This document shows positions 50,902 through 59,686 of a stretch of DNA of 64,000 bases, piece after piece. The notes under the pieces were generated by a model. It searched no databases. It saw nothing but the letters and a program-made list of their open reading frames with translations, and had not been told where the DNA came from. Origin of the DNA: Mesorhizobium mediterraneum (GTDB lineage: Bacteria > Pseudomonadota > Alphaproteobacteria > Rhizobiales > Rhizobiaceae); assembly GCF_002284565.1 (NCBI RefSeq), contig NZ_NPKI01000011.1, positions 310,001 to 374,000 of the forward strand. Direction: 5' to 3'. Made by a program: the position numbers and the translations under genes. The stretch's first letter is position 1. Each line of letters opens with the position of its first letter.

Positions 50902-52427
50902 CAATGATGTCCAGCCATGTGCTCGCCGATGGTCTGCACGCTCGCCTGCGCGATCGGCGTCTCGTAGACCAGCGCGCCGTCGGACATGACGAAGATGCGG
51001 TCGGAGAGTTCCAGCAATTCGTCGAGGTCCTCCGACATCAGCAGCACCGCAGCACCGGCGTTGCGTGCCTTCATGATGCGGGCGCGGATCTCGGCGACGG
51101 CGGAGAAATCGAGTCCGAAGCACGGATTCGAAACAATCAGCAGATCGACCTCGCCGGTCAGTTCGCGGGCGAGCACAGCGCGCTGGACGTTGCCGCCGGA
51201 GAGCGACGAAATCGGCGAGGCGAGCGAGGCCGTCTTGACCTTGAAATGCTCGACTAGGCGGGCCGCATAGTCCCTGATGGCACTCATCTTGATCCAGTTG
51301 ATCGGTTTGCCAGCCTCGTTCAGGTCGAAGGTTCGGAAAGCCATGTTTTCCGCCACCGTCATCCTTGGCGCGCAGGCATTGCGCAACGGTTCCTCCGGGA
51401 TGAAGCGCACGTTGAGCGTGCGGGCCTCGGCGCGGCTGGCGCCATAGGGCGAGCCCTTCACCAGCACGTCGCCGGCATCACGCGCACGCTGTCCGGCAAG
51501 GACTTCGAGAAATTCCTTCTGGCCGTTGCCGGAAATACCGGCGACGCCGACGATCTCGCCGGATTTCACATCAAGCGCGCCGATATGGATTGTCTTCAGC
51601 CCTGTTCGGTCGGGCGCCTTCAGTGCCTTCACCGTCAGGATTTGCCGGGCGCCGACAGGCACTGGAGCGCGGCTGTCGAGCGCGGCAATCGGCTGGTCGC
51701 CGATCATCATCGCCGCCATCCGCTTGTGAGAGAGTTCCGAGACTTTCCCTGTTCCTGTCAGTCTGCCCTTGCGCAACACCGTGATGTCGTCGGCGAATGC
51801 CGTCACCTCATGGAATTTGTGCGAGATCATCAATACGGTGAGGTCGCCCGCCTTGGTCATGCCGCGCACGAGGCCGAGCACTTCCTGCGCCTCGCCGGGG
51901 GTCAGCACCGACGTCGGCTCGTCCAGCACCAGAAAACTGCGGCCGAGATAAAGCTGTTTGATGATCTCGAGCTTCTGTTTCTCGCCGGCGGCAAGTTCGG
52001 CCACCTTGACGTCGAGCGGCAACTTGAACGGCATCCGCTGCATGAATTGGGCAAGTGCGGCGCGCTCCTTGCGCCAGTCGATAATCCCCGGCACCTTTTC
52101 GCGGGCGATGACCAGGTTTTCCGCACCTGTCAGCGACGGGACCAGGGTAAAATGCTGGTAGACCATGCCAAGGCCGAGCGCCGAGGCATCCTTCGGGCTG
52201 GTGATCGCGACCTCGCGGCGGTCGACCAGAATGTCGCCGGCGGTCGGGTGATAAAAACCCATCATGCATTTGACCAGCGTCGACTTGCCGGCGCCGTTTT
52301 CGCCAAGCAGCGCATGGAACGATCCCGCCGGCACCTTGATCGACACGTCGTCCAGCGCGGTGAAGGCGCCGAAGCGCATTGTCATGCCGATCGTCTCGAC
52401 GCCGACTGCTTTTTTGCGGTCACTCAT
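50901..52427 (-). CDS. Two-domain ABC transporter ATP-binding protein of the biuret importer
   Basis: A 508-residue double ATPase. Domain 1: Walker [10 protein letters not shown], Walker [16 protein letters not shown]. Domain 2: degenerate P-loop GISGNGQKE, signature [14 protein letters not shown], Walker [13 protein letters not shown] (Asp-Glu lost, as is common in domain 2 of this class). Same architecture as the nucleoside-type ATPase at 24392-25918. It overlaps the downstream hydrolase by one base and follows biuH by nine bases. Confidence 0.9.
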   Translation of the reverse strand: MSDRKKAVGVETIGMTMRFGAFTALDDVSIKVPAGSFHALLGENGAGKSTLVKCMMGFYHPTAGDILVDRREVAITSPKDASALGLGMVYQHFTLVPSLTGAENLVIAREKVPGIIDWRKERAALAQFMQRMPFKLPLDVKVAELAAGEKQKLEIIKQLYLGRSFLVLDEPTSVLTPGEAQEVLGLVRGMTKAGDLTVLMISHKFHEVTAFADDITVLRKGRLTGTGKVSELSHKRMAAMMIGDQPIAALDSRAPVPVGARQILTVKALKAPDRTGLKTIHIGALDVKSGEIVGVAGISGNGQKEFLEVLAGQRARDAGDVLVKGSPYGASRAEARTLNVRFIPEEPLRNACAPRMTVAENMAFRTFDLNEAGKPINWIKMSAIRDYAARLVEHFKVKTASLASPISSLSGGNVQRAVLARELTGEVDLLIVSNPCFGLDFSAVAEIRARIMKARNAGAAVLLMSEDLDELLELSDRIFVMSDGALVYETPIAQASVQTIGEHMAGHH

Positions 52428-52436
52428 GGTCGAGCC

Positions 52437-53138
52437 TCATGGTAACTGGGCAACGAAGGACGCCGAGTTCGACACCGCGCCAAACACGCCACCCTGCATC
52501 TTGATCATCTTGATCGCAGCCAGATGGTTGCCGTGGTCGGTCGCCCCGCAGCAATCCTCCAGCATCACGCATTCGAAGCCGCGGTCATTGGCCTCGCGCA
52601 TCGTCGTGTGGACGCAGACATCAGTGGTGATGCCGGTGAGCACGATGTTTTCGATGCCGCGCTGGTTGAGGATCAGCTCCAGGTCGGTGGCGCAGAACGA
52701 GCCCTTTCCTGGCTTGTCGATGATCGGCTCGCCTTCGGCCGGATAGAGATCGGGGATGATGTCCCAGCCCGGCTCGCCGCGCACCAGGATGCGTCCGCAA
52801 GGTCCGGGATCGCCGATGCCGGCATTGATGCGGCGTGAGCGCCAGCGCTTGTTGGCCGGCAGGTCGGCGAGATCGGGCCGGTGGCCCTCGCGCGTATGAA
52901 TGATGGTGTAGCCCTTCGCCCGCATGGCCGACAACACCGACTTGATCGGCTCGATCGGCGCACGCACCAGCGAAAGGTCGTAGCCCATATGGTCGACATA
53001 GCCGCCCGGCCCACAAAAGTCGGTCTGCATGTCGATGATGATCAGCGCCGTGTTGTCGGGCCGGAGCTCGCCATTGTAGGGCCATGGATAGGGATCGGCG
53101 TCGATGTAGCGCTGCGTGACTTCGGCTCTGGCGTTCAT
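52437..53138 (-). CDS. biuH: Biuret amidohydrolase
   Basis: A 233-residue isochorismatase-family enzyme converting biuret to allophanate plus ammonia. The catalytic residues fall at D36 ([11 protein letters not shown]), K142 ([10 protein letters not shown]) and C175 ([12 protein letters not shown]), the same numbers I recall for the structurally studied Rhizobium leguminosarum BiuH, and long stretches such as [11 protein letters not shown] and GNHLAAIKM look the same. Directly linked to allophanate hydrolase and an importer. It begins 25 bases after the permease stop. Confidence 0.94.
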   Translation of the reverse strand: MNARAEVTQRYIDADPYPWPYNGELRPDNTALIIIDMQTDFCGPGGYVDHMGYDLSLVRAPIEPIKSVLSAMRAKGYTIIHTREGHRPDLADLPANKRWRSRRINAGIGDPGPCGRILVRGEPGWDIIPDLYPAEGEPIIDKPGKGSFCATDLELILNQRGIENIVLTGITTDVCVHTTMREANDRGFECVMLEDCCGATDHGNHLAAIKMIKMQGGVFGAVSNSASFVAQLP

Positions 53139-53163
53139 TGAGCAAAACTCCAGTCTGGAAACG

Positions 53164-54090
53164 TCATTTGGTGATCGACAGTTCGCCCGGCGCGCCGGCG
53201 AGCGAACGGCTCGGCGACGAGGTGGCGATCATGATGATGAGCGTGAGAATGTAGGGTGCGGCGTAGAATAGATAGTAGCCTTGCGTGACGCCGACCGATT
53301 GCAGCGCCGGCCCCAGCGCGCCGGCGCCGCCGAACAATAGCGCCGCGGCAAAGCAGCCAAGCGGGTTCCAGCGCGCGAAGATGACCAGCGCCACCGCCAT
53401 CAGCCCCTGGCCCGACGAAATGCCTTCGGTCCAACTGCCGGGATAGTAGAGCGACAGGTAGGCGCCGCCGATTCCGGCCAGCGCGCCGCCGAGGCCGGTG
53501 GCGAGGAGGCGCACCGTGTTCGGGTTGAGGCCCATGGCGCGCGCGGCGTCGGAACTGTCGCCGACCACGCGCAGGATCAGACCGGCGCGGGTGTTGCGGA
53601 AAGCCCACCACAGGAACACGGCAAGTGCTGCGCCGATCAGGAACAGCACGTTGACGTTGAGCGCCGCCTGCACCTGCGGAACATCGGACCAGCCGCCAAA
53701 GGGGATCGCCGGCAGGTCGGGCGCCGAGGGCTGGATGAACGGCTTGCCGAAGAAGAAGGCGAGACCCGAGCCGAACAGCATTAGCGCAATGCCGATGGCG
53801 ATGTCGTTGACCCCACGGAATTTGCAGATCCAGCCGTGGAACAGGCCGAAACAAAGACCGGCGGCTGCGGCGGCCAGCAGACCGAGCCATGGCGAGCCGG
53901 TCATCACCGCCACGGCATAGGCGGTCATCGCGCCGAAGACCAGCGTGCCTTCGAGGCCGAGGTTGATGCGCCCCGAACGCTCGGTGATGGCTTCGCCCAG
54001 CGACACGAAGATGAAGGGGGTCGACACGCGAATAGCGCCGCCGAGCATGGCGAGCGGAACGCCCCAGAGGCCGATCTCGGTCGAGTCCAT
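53164..54090 (-). CDS. BMP-type ABC transporter permease of the biuret importer (second permease)
   Basis: A 308-residue inner-membrane permease. The class hallmark [21 protein letters not shown] is near residue 35 and about nine hydrophobic segments follow. The ATG at 54090 has AAGGGGA upstream and overlaps the first permease stop by one base (TGATG). The frame stays open far upstream, but the longer reading has no family similarity. Confidence 0.9.
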   Translation of the reverse strand: MDSTEIGLWGVPLAMLGGAIRVSTPFIFVSLGEAITERSGRINLGLEGTLVFGAMTAYAVAVMTGSPWLGLLAAAAAGLCFGLFHGWICKFRGVNDIAIGIALMLFGSGLAFFFGKPFIQPSAPDLPAIPFGGWSDVPQVQAALNVNVLFLIGAALAVFLWWAFRNTRAGLILRVVGDSSDAARAMGLNPNTVRLLATGLGGALAGIGGAYLSLYYPGSWTEGISSGQGLMAVALVIFARWNPLGCFAAALLFGGAGALGPALQSVGVTQGYYLFYAAPYILTLIIMIATSSPSRSLAGAPGELSITK

Positions 54091-55232
54091 CACGCAGTCC
54101 CCTTCAAAAGAACTGGCCTCTGCCAGAGGTCGGGATTGAAGGCCTTGAAGCGGCCGTAGAAGGTTTCGCTGAACAGGATGACGACGAAGAGCATGCCTTG
54201 CAGCACCAGCACGGTGGCGTCGGGCAGGTCCATGCGGCGCTGGATCAGCCCGCCGGAGGCGTCGATGCCGCCAAGCAGGAAGGCGACCGGGATGATGGCG
54301 AGCGGATTGTGGCGGGCGAGGAAGGCGACGAGGATACCGGTATACCCATAACCGGCGGCGAGCGAGGCGTTGGCGCTGCCTTGCACGGCGGCGACTTCCA
54401 GCATGCCGGCAAGGCCGGCGAAACCGCCGGCCAGCGCGGTGAAACCGACGATCAGCGGTCCGACCGCAAGTCCCTGCACCTGGGCCGCCCTGACATTGCC
54501 GCCGGCGATGCGGGCGGCGAACCCCCAGCGGGTCTTTTCGATCAGCAGCCAGGACAGAATGCAGGCGATGACGCCGACGACGAGGCCCCAATGCACGTCC
54601 ATGCCCGGAATGTTGCCGATGCGGTAGGCCTCCGCCAGCGGCTCGGTCGAGGGCTTGTTGAGCGAGGCGGGATCGCGCAGCGGTCCTTCCACCAGATGGT
54701 TCATCAGCGCGATGGCGATATAGGCCATCAAAAGGCTCGATATGGTCTCGTTGACGGCACGGTAGTGGCGTAGCGCGCCGACGGCACCGATCCAGATGCC
54801 GCCGGCGGCCAGGCCCGCCACGCCCATGGCAAGAACAACGAAAAAGGCGGGCGCGCCGCTGGTGGCGACGCCCATGGCGGCCGCGGCAACGCCGCCCAGC
54901 ACGATCGCGCCTTCGCCGCCGATGACGACGAGGCCGAGCCGGGCCGGCAGCGCCACGCAGAGCGCCGCAAGCAGCAGGGGTGCGGCCCGCGACAGCGAGT
55001 TCTGGATCGAGAACCACGAGCCGAAGCCGCCGCGCCACATCGTTTCATAGAGCTGCACGGGCGACTTGCCGACCAGCGCGATGAACAGGCTGAACAGGGC
55101 CATGCCGACGATCAGCGCCGCGAGCGGGATGACGAAGGCTTCCGCTCGCCGGGCGATCCATTCGAGCGCCGCCGGATAGCTTTTGGCGCCGAACATCGCT
55201 GGCGCGCCCGCGCTGCTCACCGTGTCTGCCAT
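54090..55232 (-). CDS. BMP-type ABC transporter permease of the biuret importer (first permease)
   Basis: A 380-residue inner-membrane permease with an N-terminal anchor (AFVIPLAALIVGMALFSLFIAL) and the class hallmark LPARLGLVVIGGEGAIVLGGVAAA. The start is the ATG at 55232 (GGAGACGGGGGCC upstream), 22 bases after the binding-protein stop; an upstream extension to 55352 would overlap that gene and is rejected. Confidence 0.9.
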   Translation of the reverse strand: MADTVSSAGAPAMFGAKSYPAALEWIARRAEAFVIPLAALIVGMALFSLFIALVGKSPVQLYETMWRGGFGSWFSIQNSLSRAAPLLLAALCVALPARLGLVVIGGEGAIVLGGVAAAAMGVATSGAPAFFVVLAMGVAGLAAGGIWIGAVGALRHYRAVNETISSLLMAYIAIALMNHLVEGPLRDPASLNKPSTEPLAEAYRIGNIPGMDVHWGLVVGVIACILSWLLIEKTRWGFAARIAGGNVRAAQVQGLAVGPLIVGFTALAGGFAGLAGMLEVAAVQGSANASLAAGYGYTGILVAFLARHNPLAIIPVAFLLGGIDASGGLIQRRMDLPDATVLVLQGMLFVVILFSETFYGRFKAFNPDLWQRPVLLKGTA

Positions 55233-55254
55233 GGCCCCCGTCTCCGATGCATGA

Positions 55255-56382
55255 TCAAGCGGTCGAGCCGACGACACCTTCGACGAGATAGTCCATGCTT
55301 TCCAGCTCGATCGCGGTCTCGACGAACGTCTGGCTTTCGGTTGCGACGACATCGCCCTTGTTGTTCTTCAGGGGACCCTTGATGACCGAAAAGCCGCCCT
55401 TCATCATCTCGGCGAGCGTGCCGTCGAACTGCGCGCGCGCCGCCTCGCTGACGGCGGGACCGAGCGGGCTCATCTTGACGAAGCCGTCGGCCAGTCCGCC
55501 GCGCGTGAAATTGGGCAGCGGCTTGCCGGCCATGAGGTCGTCGACGAACATCTTGTAGACTTTTGCCCAGTTCCATTCCGCGCCGGTCAGATATTTTTCG
55601 GGCGCCAGCGGGCTCTGGTTGGCGTGGTAGCCACAGATGAAGGCGCCGCGCCCCGCCGCCGTCTCGACCACCACTTTCGGGCTGTCGACATGGCAGGTGA
55701 TGACGTCGGCGCCTTGATCGACCAGCGCATTGGTGGCTTCCGCCTCCTTGACCGCCAGCGACCATTCGCCGGTGAAGATCACCTGGCAGGTGATTGCCGG
55801 GTCGACCGAGCGTGCGCCAAGCAGGAAGGAATTGATGTTGAGCAGGACCTGCGGAATGGGTTTTGCCGCGACGAAGCCGATCTTCTTGGTCTTGGTGGCA
55901 TGACCGGCGGCGACGCCGTTGAGATACTGGCCCATGCCGATATAGCCGAAATAGGAACCGGCATTCATCGGATGCTTGTCTTTGTTCCACATGCCGCCGC
56001 AATGGCGAAACTGAACGTCGGGGAATTTCGCGCACATGGCCAGCATGTGCGGATCGAAATAGCCGAACGAGGTTGGAAAGATCAGCGAGGCGCCGTCGAG
56101 GTTGATCATCGATTCCATCGTCTTCTGGACATCGACCGTCTCGGGGACGTTCTCCTCCTCGACAACGGAGATGCCCTCGATGGCCTTCAATGTCGCGGCA
56201 CCTTCGGCATGCGCCTGGTTATAGCCGTAGTCGTCCTTCGGCCCGACATAGATGAAGCCGACAGTGGCGGCCGCGGCGAACGCCCTGCTGATCGGAAATG
56301 ACGCCGAGGCCAGACCGAGCGCCGCTCCGGCGGCGGAGGTCTTGAGCAGATCGCGGCGGCTAAGCATGAATCTCTCGGTCAT
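55255..56382 (-). CDS. BMP-family ABC transporter substrate-binding protein of the biuret operon (Tat signal)
   Basis: A 375-residue periplasmic binding protein of the BMP/PnrA family. The N-terminus has a twin-arginine motif LSRRDLLKT followed by a hydrophobic stretch to SRAFAA. Fold markers: VGFIYVGPKDDYGYNQAHAEGA, PDVQFRHCGGMW, GFVAAKPIPQVLLNINSFLLGAR. The ATG at 56382 is preceded by GGGAG. BMP proteins with known ligands bind nucleosides, so using one for biuret, triuret or a relative would be a shift in ligand class. First gene of an eight-gene operon with a sigma-54 promoter about 60 bases upstream. Confidence 0.9.
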   Translation of the reverse strand: MTERFMLSRRDLLKTSAAGAALGLASASFPISRAFAAAATVGFIYVGPKDDYGYNQAHAEGAATLKAIEGISVVEEENVPETVDVQKTMESMINLDGASLIFPTSFGYFDPHMLAMCAKFPDVQFRHCGGMWNKDKHPMNAGSYFGYIGMGQYLNGVAAGHATKTKKIGFVAAKPIPQVLLNINSFLLGARSVDPAITCQVIFTGEWSLAVKEAEATNALVDQGADVITCHVDSPKVVVETAAGRGAFICGYHANQSPLAPEKYLTGAEWNWAKVYKMFVDDLMAGKPLPNFTRGGLADGFVKMSPLGPAVSEAARAQFDGTLAEMMKGGFSVIKGPLKNNKGDVVATESQTFVETAIELESMDYLVEGVVGSTA

Positions 56383-56435
56383 GTGAATGCTCCCTGTTGG
56401 ACCCTTTTCCGGGTCGATTAATTCCCTTCTCACGA

Positions 56436-56448
56436 AAGTGCATGCAAT
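56436..56448 (-). promoter_or_regulatory. Candidate GntR operator overlapping the -12 element
   Basis: AAGTGCATGCAAT shares 12 of 13 bases with the reverse complement of the site at 56528-56540. It covers the -12 of the sigma-54 promoter, so part of the match may come from the promoter itself. Confidence 0.35.
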
Positions 56449-56458
56449 CGGTGTGCCA
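56443..56458 (-). promoter_or_regulatory. Sigma-54 (-24/-12) promoter of the biuret operon
   Basis: On the minus strand TGGCAC-ACCGA-TTGCA matches the sigma-54 consensus TGGCAC-N5-TTGCW exactly, with GG and GC ten bases apart. The start site would be near 56431, about 50 bases before the binding-protein ATG. It fits nitrogen control through NtrC. No convincing NtrC sites were recognised upstream. Confidence 0.75.
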
Positions 56459-56527
56459 GTTCAAAAGATAAAATTTATTCAATGAAATCAGCGGATGTGC
56501 CGAGCCGCCCTGCTCAAGCGAAAGGCA

Positions 56528-56540
56528 ATTGCATACACTT
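56528..56540 (+). promoter_or_regulatory. Second candidate GntR operator in the divergent biuret/GntR promoter region
   Basis: ATTGCATACACTT, whose reverse complement AAGTGTATGCAAT differs from 56436-56448 at one base. It is 22 bases upstream of a possible -35 TTGACA (56562-56567) of the GntR gene. Confidence 0.4.
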
Positions 56541-56664
56541 TTTGCCTTTCAAATAGCCAGTTTGACATGTAGATTAAAATAGAGGCATAGAGAGGCGCGC
56601 CCGAGTCGAAACTGGCCGGCGAGCCGCTTGCCGCATAGCCGCGAACAGACTGGACGGAGGAGAA

Positions 56665-57375
56665 TTGTCGGGGAAGCGCAGCTTGATCAGGTCGGGCACG
56701 ACCGTCGATCAGATGGTGAGGGCGATCGGTGACCGGATCGTCACCGGCTTCCTGCGCCCCGGCGAAAAGCTCGACGAGGCCTCGCTGGCGGCCCGTTTCG
56801 ATGTCTCGCGCACCCCCGTCAGGGAGGCGCTTGGCCGGCTGAGCGCCATGGGGCTGGTCGAAAGGCGGCCCAACCGGGGCGCCACCGTCGCCGTGGTGAC
56901 GCAGGAGCATCTCGCCTCGATGTTCGAGAGCATGGCCGAGCTTGAAGCGATCTGCGCGCGGTTCTCGGCCGAGCGCATGACCGCCGGCGAGCGCCGCGCG
57001 CTCGAGGTCGAGCATCAGGCATCGGCGCGCCTTGTGCAGTTGGCTGCGGAGGAGGATTATGAGTATTTCAACACCGAGTTCCACACCCGGCTCTATCGCG
57101 GCGCGCACAGCAAGCACATCTATGAACTGACCGTCATGACGCGCAGCCGGCTGGCGCCGTTCCGGCGCGCGCAATTCATGCTGCCGGGCCGCCTGGCCAA
57201 ATCCTGGCAGGAACACGACGTCATCGTTACCGCGATCATGCGCGGTGACGGCGCCGCCGCGGGAAACGCAGCCAAGGATCATGTTTCGATCGTCAGCGAG
57301 GCGAGCGCCGTTTTTGCCGCGGTTGACCCGATGAAGTCGGAGACGGATTCGATCGGAGTGTCTTCCTACAAGTGA
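56665..57375 (+). CDS. GntR-family regulator (FCD subfamily), divergent from the biuret operon
   Basis: A 236-residue regulator. The winged helix has GEKLDEASLAARFDVSRTPVREALGRLSAMGLVERRPNRGATV; the FCD domain follows with ligand-site candidates in FNTEFHTRLYRGAHSKHI and GNAAKDHVSIV. The start is taken as TTG at 56665 because a strong GGAGGAG lies four bases upstream and no ATG fits before the DNA-binding domain. Divergent position and the two related 13-base sites between the genes point to control of the biuret operon, probably by release in response to a ureide. It would act on top of the nitrogen control suggested by the sigma-54 promoter. Confidence 0.9.
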   Translation: MSGKRSLIRSGTTVDQMVRAIGDRIVTGFLRPGEKLDEASLAARFDVSRTPVREALGRLSAMGLVERRPNRGATVAVVTQEHLASMFESMAELEAICARFSAERMTAGERRALEVEHQASARLVQLAAEEDYEYFNTEFHTRLYRGAHSKHIYELTVMTRSRLAPFRRAQFMLPGRLAKSWQEHDVIVTAIMRGDGAAAGNAAKDHVSIVSEASAVFAAVDPMKSETDSIGVSSYK

Positions 57376-57508
57376 AAATCTGACGCTCGGTACCCGACGT
57401 GGAAGACGTTTTCCGACCCACCCCATCGCAGACTCTCGCCCAATGGACTCGCAGCGTGGCCCCCAATACAATCCCGGTCCCGTGGGCCTCCGAAGGCTGA
57501 TGCATGAC

Positions 57509-59263
57509 ATGGCAGAAGAACGCGTCCAACGCCGCCTTGCTGCGATATTGGCAGCCGATGTGGTCGGCTACAGCCGCCTCATGGAGCGGGACGAGGCTGG
57601 GACCCTTGTTGCCATCAAGTCCCGTCGCAAAGACATCCTACAGCCACTGCTCGCCAAGCATAATGGCCGCATCGTCAAGCTGATGGGTGACGGGGTGCTG
57701 GTGGAATTTGCCAGCGCCGTGAATGCTGTCCAATGCGCGGTCGAGCTCCAGAACGCGATGGCAGCTGCCAACGCCGACGTGCCCCAAGATTCCCGGATTG
57801 TGCTGCGCGTCGGAATCAACCTGGGCGACGTGATGGTCGAAGGCGGCGATCTCTATGGTGATGGAGTCAACATCGCGGCTCGGCTCGAGGCCTTGGCTGA
57901 TGCTGGGAGCATCGTCGTCTCTCGCACTGTCTTCAACCACGTCCGGGGCAAGGTGAAGCTCGGATTCGATGATCTCGGCGAGCAGCAACTCAAGAACATC
58001 GCCGAGCGGGTGCGGATCTACCGACTGCGGCCGGACCGCGAAGCGGCGATGGCGCGGCCTGCCTTGGCGCTTCCCGACAAGCCGTCGATTGCCGTTCTGC
58101 CGTTCACTAACATGAGCGGCGATCCGGAGCAGGAGTATTTTAGCGACGGCATGGTGGAGGACATCATAGCGGCGCTGTCCCGGGTGCGCAGCTTCTTCGT
58201 GATCGCGCGGAATTCGAGTTTCACCTACAAAGGCAAAGCGGTCAATGTGAAGCAGGTCGGGCTCGAACTCGGCGTGCGTTACGTGCTGGAAGGGAGTGTC
58301 CGCAAGGCGGGCAATCGGGTCAGGATCACGGGACAGCTCATCGAGGCGGAAAGCGGGAATCATGTCTGGGCTGATCGCTTTGATGGCAGTCTCGAAGACG
58401 TATTCGAACTGCAAGATGGGGTGACCCAGAGCGTGGTCGGTGCGATCGCTCCGAAGCTTCAGCGAGCGGAAATCGATCGCACGTCGCGAAAGCGAACCGA
58501 AGATTTGACTGCTTACGACTTTGTTCTGCGTGCCCTGCCACATGCCTGGTCAGGGTCGCCCGAAAGGAGTGCAATCGCCCACGATCTCCTTCAAAAAGCA
58601 ACCGCCGTCGATCCTTCTTATGCGTATGCCTACGCGATGGCGGCCTGGTCTTTGATGTTCAGCAAGAATTCGGGTTGGCACTCTTGGCGGCCCGACCAGC
58701 AGGAGTTGTGTGTTCGGTTTGCCAGGGAAGCGCTCAAGCTCGATATGGAAGATCCAGCCGTACTGTGGGCATCCGCTACGGCGCTCGCAAGTGTCGTACA
58801 CGAACATGAACATGCTCTCGAGCTGATCGAGCGCTCGTTGGCAATCGACCATAATTCCGCACAGGCCTGGGCAGCAAAAGGTTGGGTGACTTCCTGGATC
58901 GGACTTGATGGGATCCCTTCGTTGGAAAGGGCAATGCGATTGAGCCCGTTCGACCCGCTGTTGTACCTTTTTCATGCCTCGATTGCTGAGTGCCACCTTG
59001 CGGCAAGAAGGCACGAGATGGCATTGGAATGGTCTCTCCGCGCCATGCGAGAACATCCAGAACCTCCTCCATTCGTGCGGCGGGTGCTCGCCGCCTCGTA
59101 CGCTCGCCTCGGGCTAGTTGAAGAAGCGCGACGGGTGGTGGCAGGCATACTGGCGGAAAGCCCAAGCTTTACTGTGAGGACCTGGCTAGAGATAACCGCC
59201 CAGCGTGGTCCGCACGTCCAATACCTCGCTGAGAGCCTCCGTCTCGCTGGCCTCCCCCAGTGA
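57509..59263 (+). CDS. Class III adenylate/guanylate cyclase with C-terminal TPR region
   Basis: A 584-residue cytosolic protein. Residues 10-185 are a class III cyclase domain: metal-binding Asp in ILAADVVGYSRLM and in KLMGDGVLVEFAS, and NIAARLEALAD with the transition-state Asn/Arg. From about residue 205, KPSIAVLPFTNMSGDPEQEYFSDGM begins the TolB-like segment common to rhizobial cyclases of this type, then TPR-like helices run to the C-terminus. Starts at 57443, 57500 and 57509 are possible; I chose 57509 (MAEERVQRRLAAILAADVVG), the usual family N-terminus. Many paralogues occur in rhizobia and their signals are mostly unknown. It separates the biuret and guanidine operons. Confidence 0.88.
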   Translation: MAEERVQRRLAAILAADVVGYSRLMERDEAGTLVAIKSRRKDILQPLLAKHNGRIVKLMGDGVLVEFASAVNAVQCAVELQNAMAAANADVPQDSRIVLRVGINLGDVMVEGGDLYGDGVNIAARLEALADAGSIVVSRTVFNHVRGKVKLGFDDLGEQQLKNIAERVRIYRLRPDREAAMARPALALPDKPSIAVLPFTNMSGDPEQEYFSDGMVEDIIAALSRVRSFFVIARNSSFTYKGKAVNVKQVGLELGVRYVLEGSVRKAGNRVRITGQLIEAESGNHVWADRFDGSLEDVFELQDGVTQSVVGAIAPKLQRAEIDRTSRKRTEDLTAYDFVLRALPHAWSGSPERSAIAHDLLQKATAVDPSYAYAYAMAAWSLMFSKNSGWHSWRPDQQELCVRFAREALKLDMEDPAVLWASATALASVVHEHEHALELIERSLAIDHNSAQAWAAKGWVTSWIGLDGIPSLERAMRLSPFDPLLYLFHASIAECHLAARRHEMALEWSLRAMREHPEPPPFVRRVLAASYARLGLVEEARRVVAGILAESPSFTVRTWLEITAQRGPHVQYLAESLRLAGLPQ

Positions 59264-59444
59264 GTAGGCATCGAGTCGCACGCGTCAAAGAGAATCTCCC
59301 GTCGGACTCTTATGTCAAGCGGGACCACTAGCAATCAGGCAAACTGCCCAATCCGTCGGCGATGCGATGATTTTCGCGTCACTCGTGCGAATGCTCGAAG
59401 CCGCACAGGCCCACAGATGCCGGCCTTTTGGCATAATTCGGCAT

Positions 59445-59460
59445 TGGCATGCTCCTTGCA
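59445..59460 (+). promoter_or_regulatory. Sigma-54 (-24/-12) promoter of the guanidine operon
   Basis: TGGCAT-GCTCC-TTGCA fits the sigma-54 consensus (GG and GC ten bases apart; last base of the -24 is T instead of C). The predicted start near 59472 falls just before the guanidine-I riboswitch. Upstream, GTGCG (59385-59389) and CGCAC (59402-59406) form a weak inverted repeat that could belong to an activator site. The part of the gene-free stretch 59264-59440 before it shows nothing else. Confidence 0.7.
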
Positions 59461-59473
59461 TCGTTGGTGATGT

Positions 59474-59590
59474 GCAGAGCGTCTAGGGTTCCGGCCGCGA
59501 CAAAGCGGTGCTGGTCCAAGAGATGCGACCGCCAGGGGTGCACTGAGGCATCCGGCGGAACACGGCGGGCCAAAATCCCGGGAGAACCCT
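59474..59590 (+). ncRNA. Guanidine-I riboswitch (ykkC class 1 aptamer)
   Basis: Three blocks of the conserved aptamer are present in order and spacing: CTAGGGTTCCGG (59483 onward), CTGGTCC-AAGAG (about 59511-59523), and ACACGGCGGG-CCAAAA-TCCCGGGAGA (about 59560-59585). These match the ykkC class 1 consensus, whose ligand is free guanidinium. It lies in the leader of the importer/ureohydrolase operon and should turn it on when guanidine is present. It is strong evidence that the downstream genes act on guanidine. Confidence 0.93.
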
Positions 59591-59620
59591 GCACGGGTTT
59601 GCTGGCGCGAACCTCTCCCG
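59579..59620 (+). promoter_or_regulatory. Riboswitch expression platform
   Basis: CGGGAGA at the aptamer 3' end (59579-59585) is complementary to TCTCCCG (59614-59620), and AACCC-TGCAC-GGGTT forms a hairpin between them. Pairing of the outer arms would break the aptamer, so ligand binding and this stem exclude each other. There is no T-run after it, so the switch may act on Rho access or translation rather than by an intrinsic terminator. Confidence 0.55.
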
Positions 59621-59686
59621 GATGCGCGCTCCGTAAACCCCAACATAAAGTCCGGACGCAATCCGGATCGCGAACAGGGGTACGCA

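Noticed and set aside
54091..55038. Apparent N-terminal extension of the second biuret permease
   Set aside because: Same situation: it is the first permease read out of frame; the start at 54090 has AAGGGGA upstream.
59436..59449. Another TGGCAT just upstream of the guanidine sigma-54 promoter
   Set aside because: The spacing gives GGCAT instead of TTGCA at the -12 position, so only the element at 59445-59460 fits.
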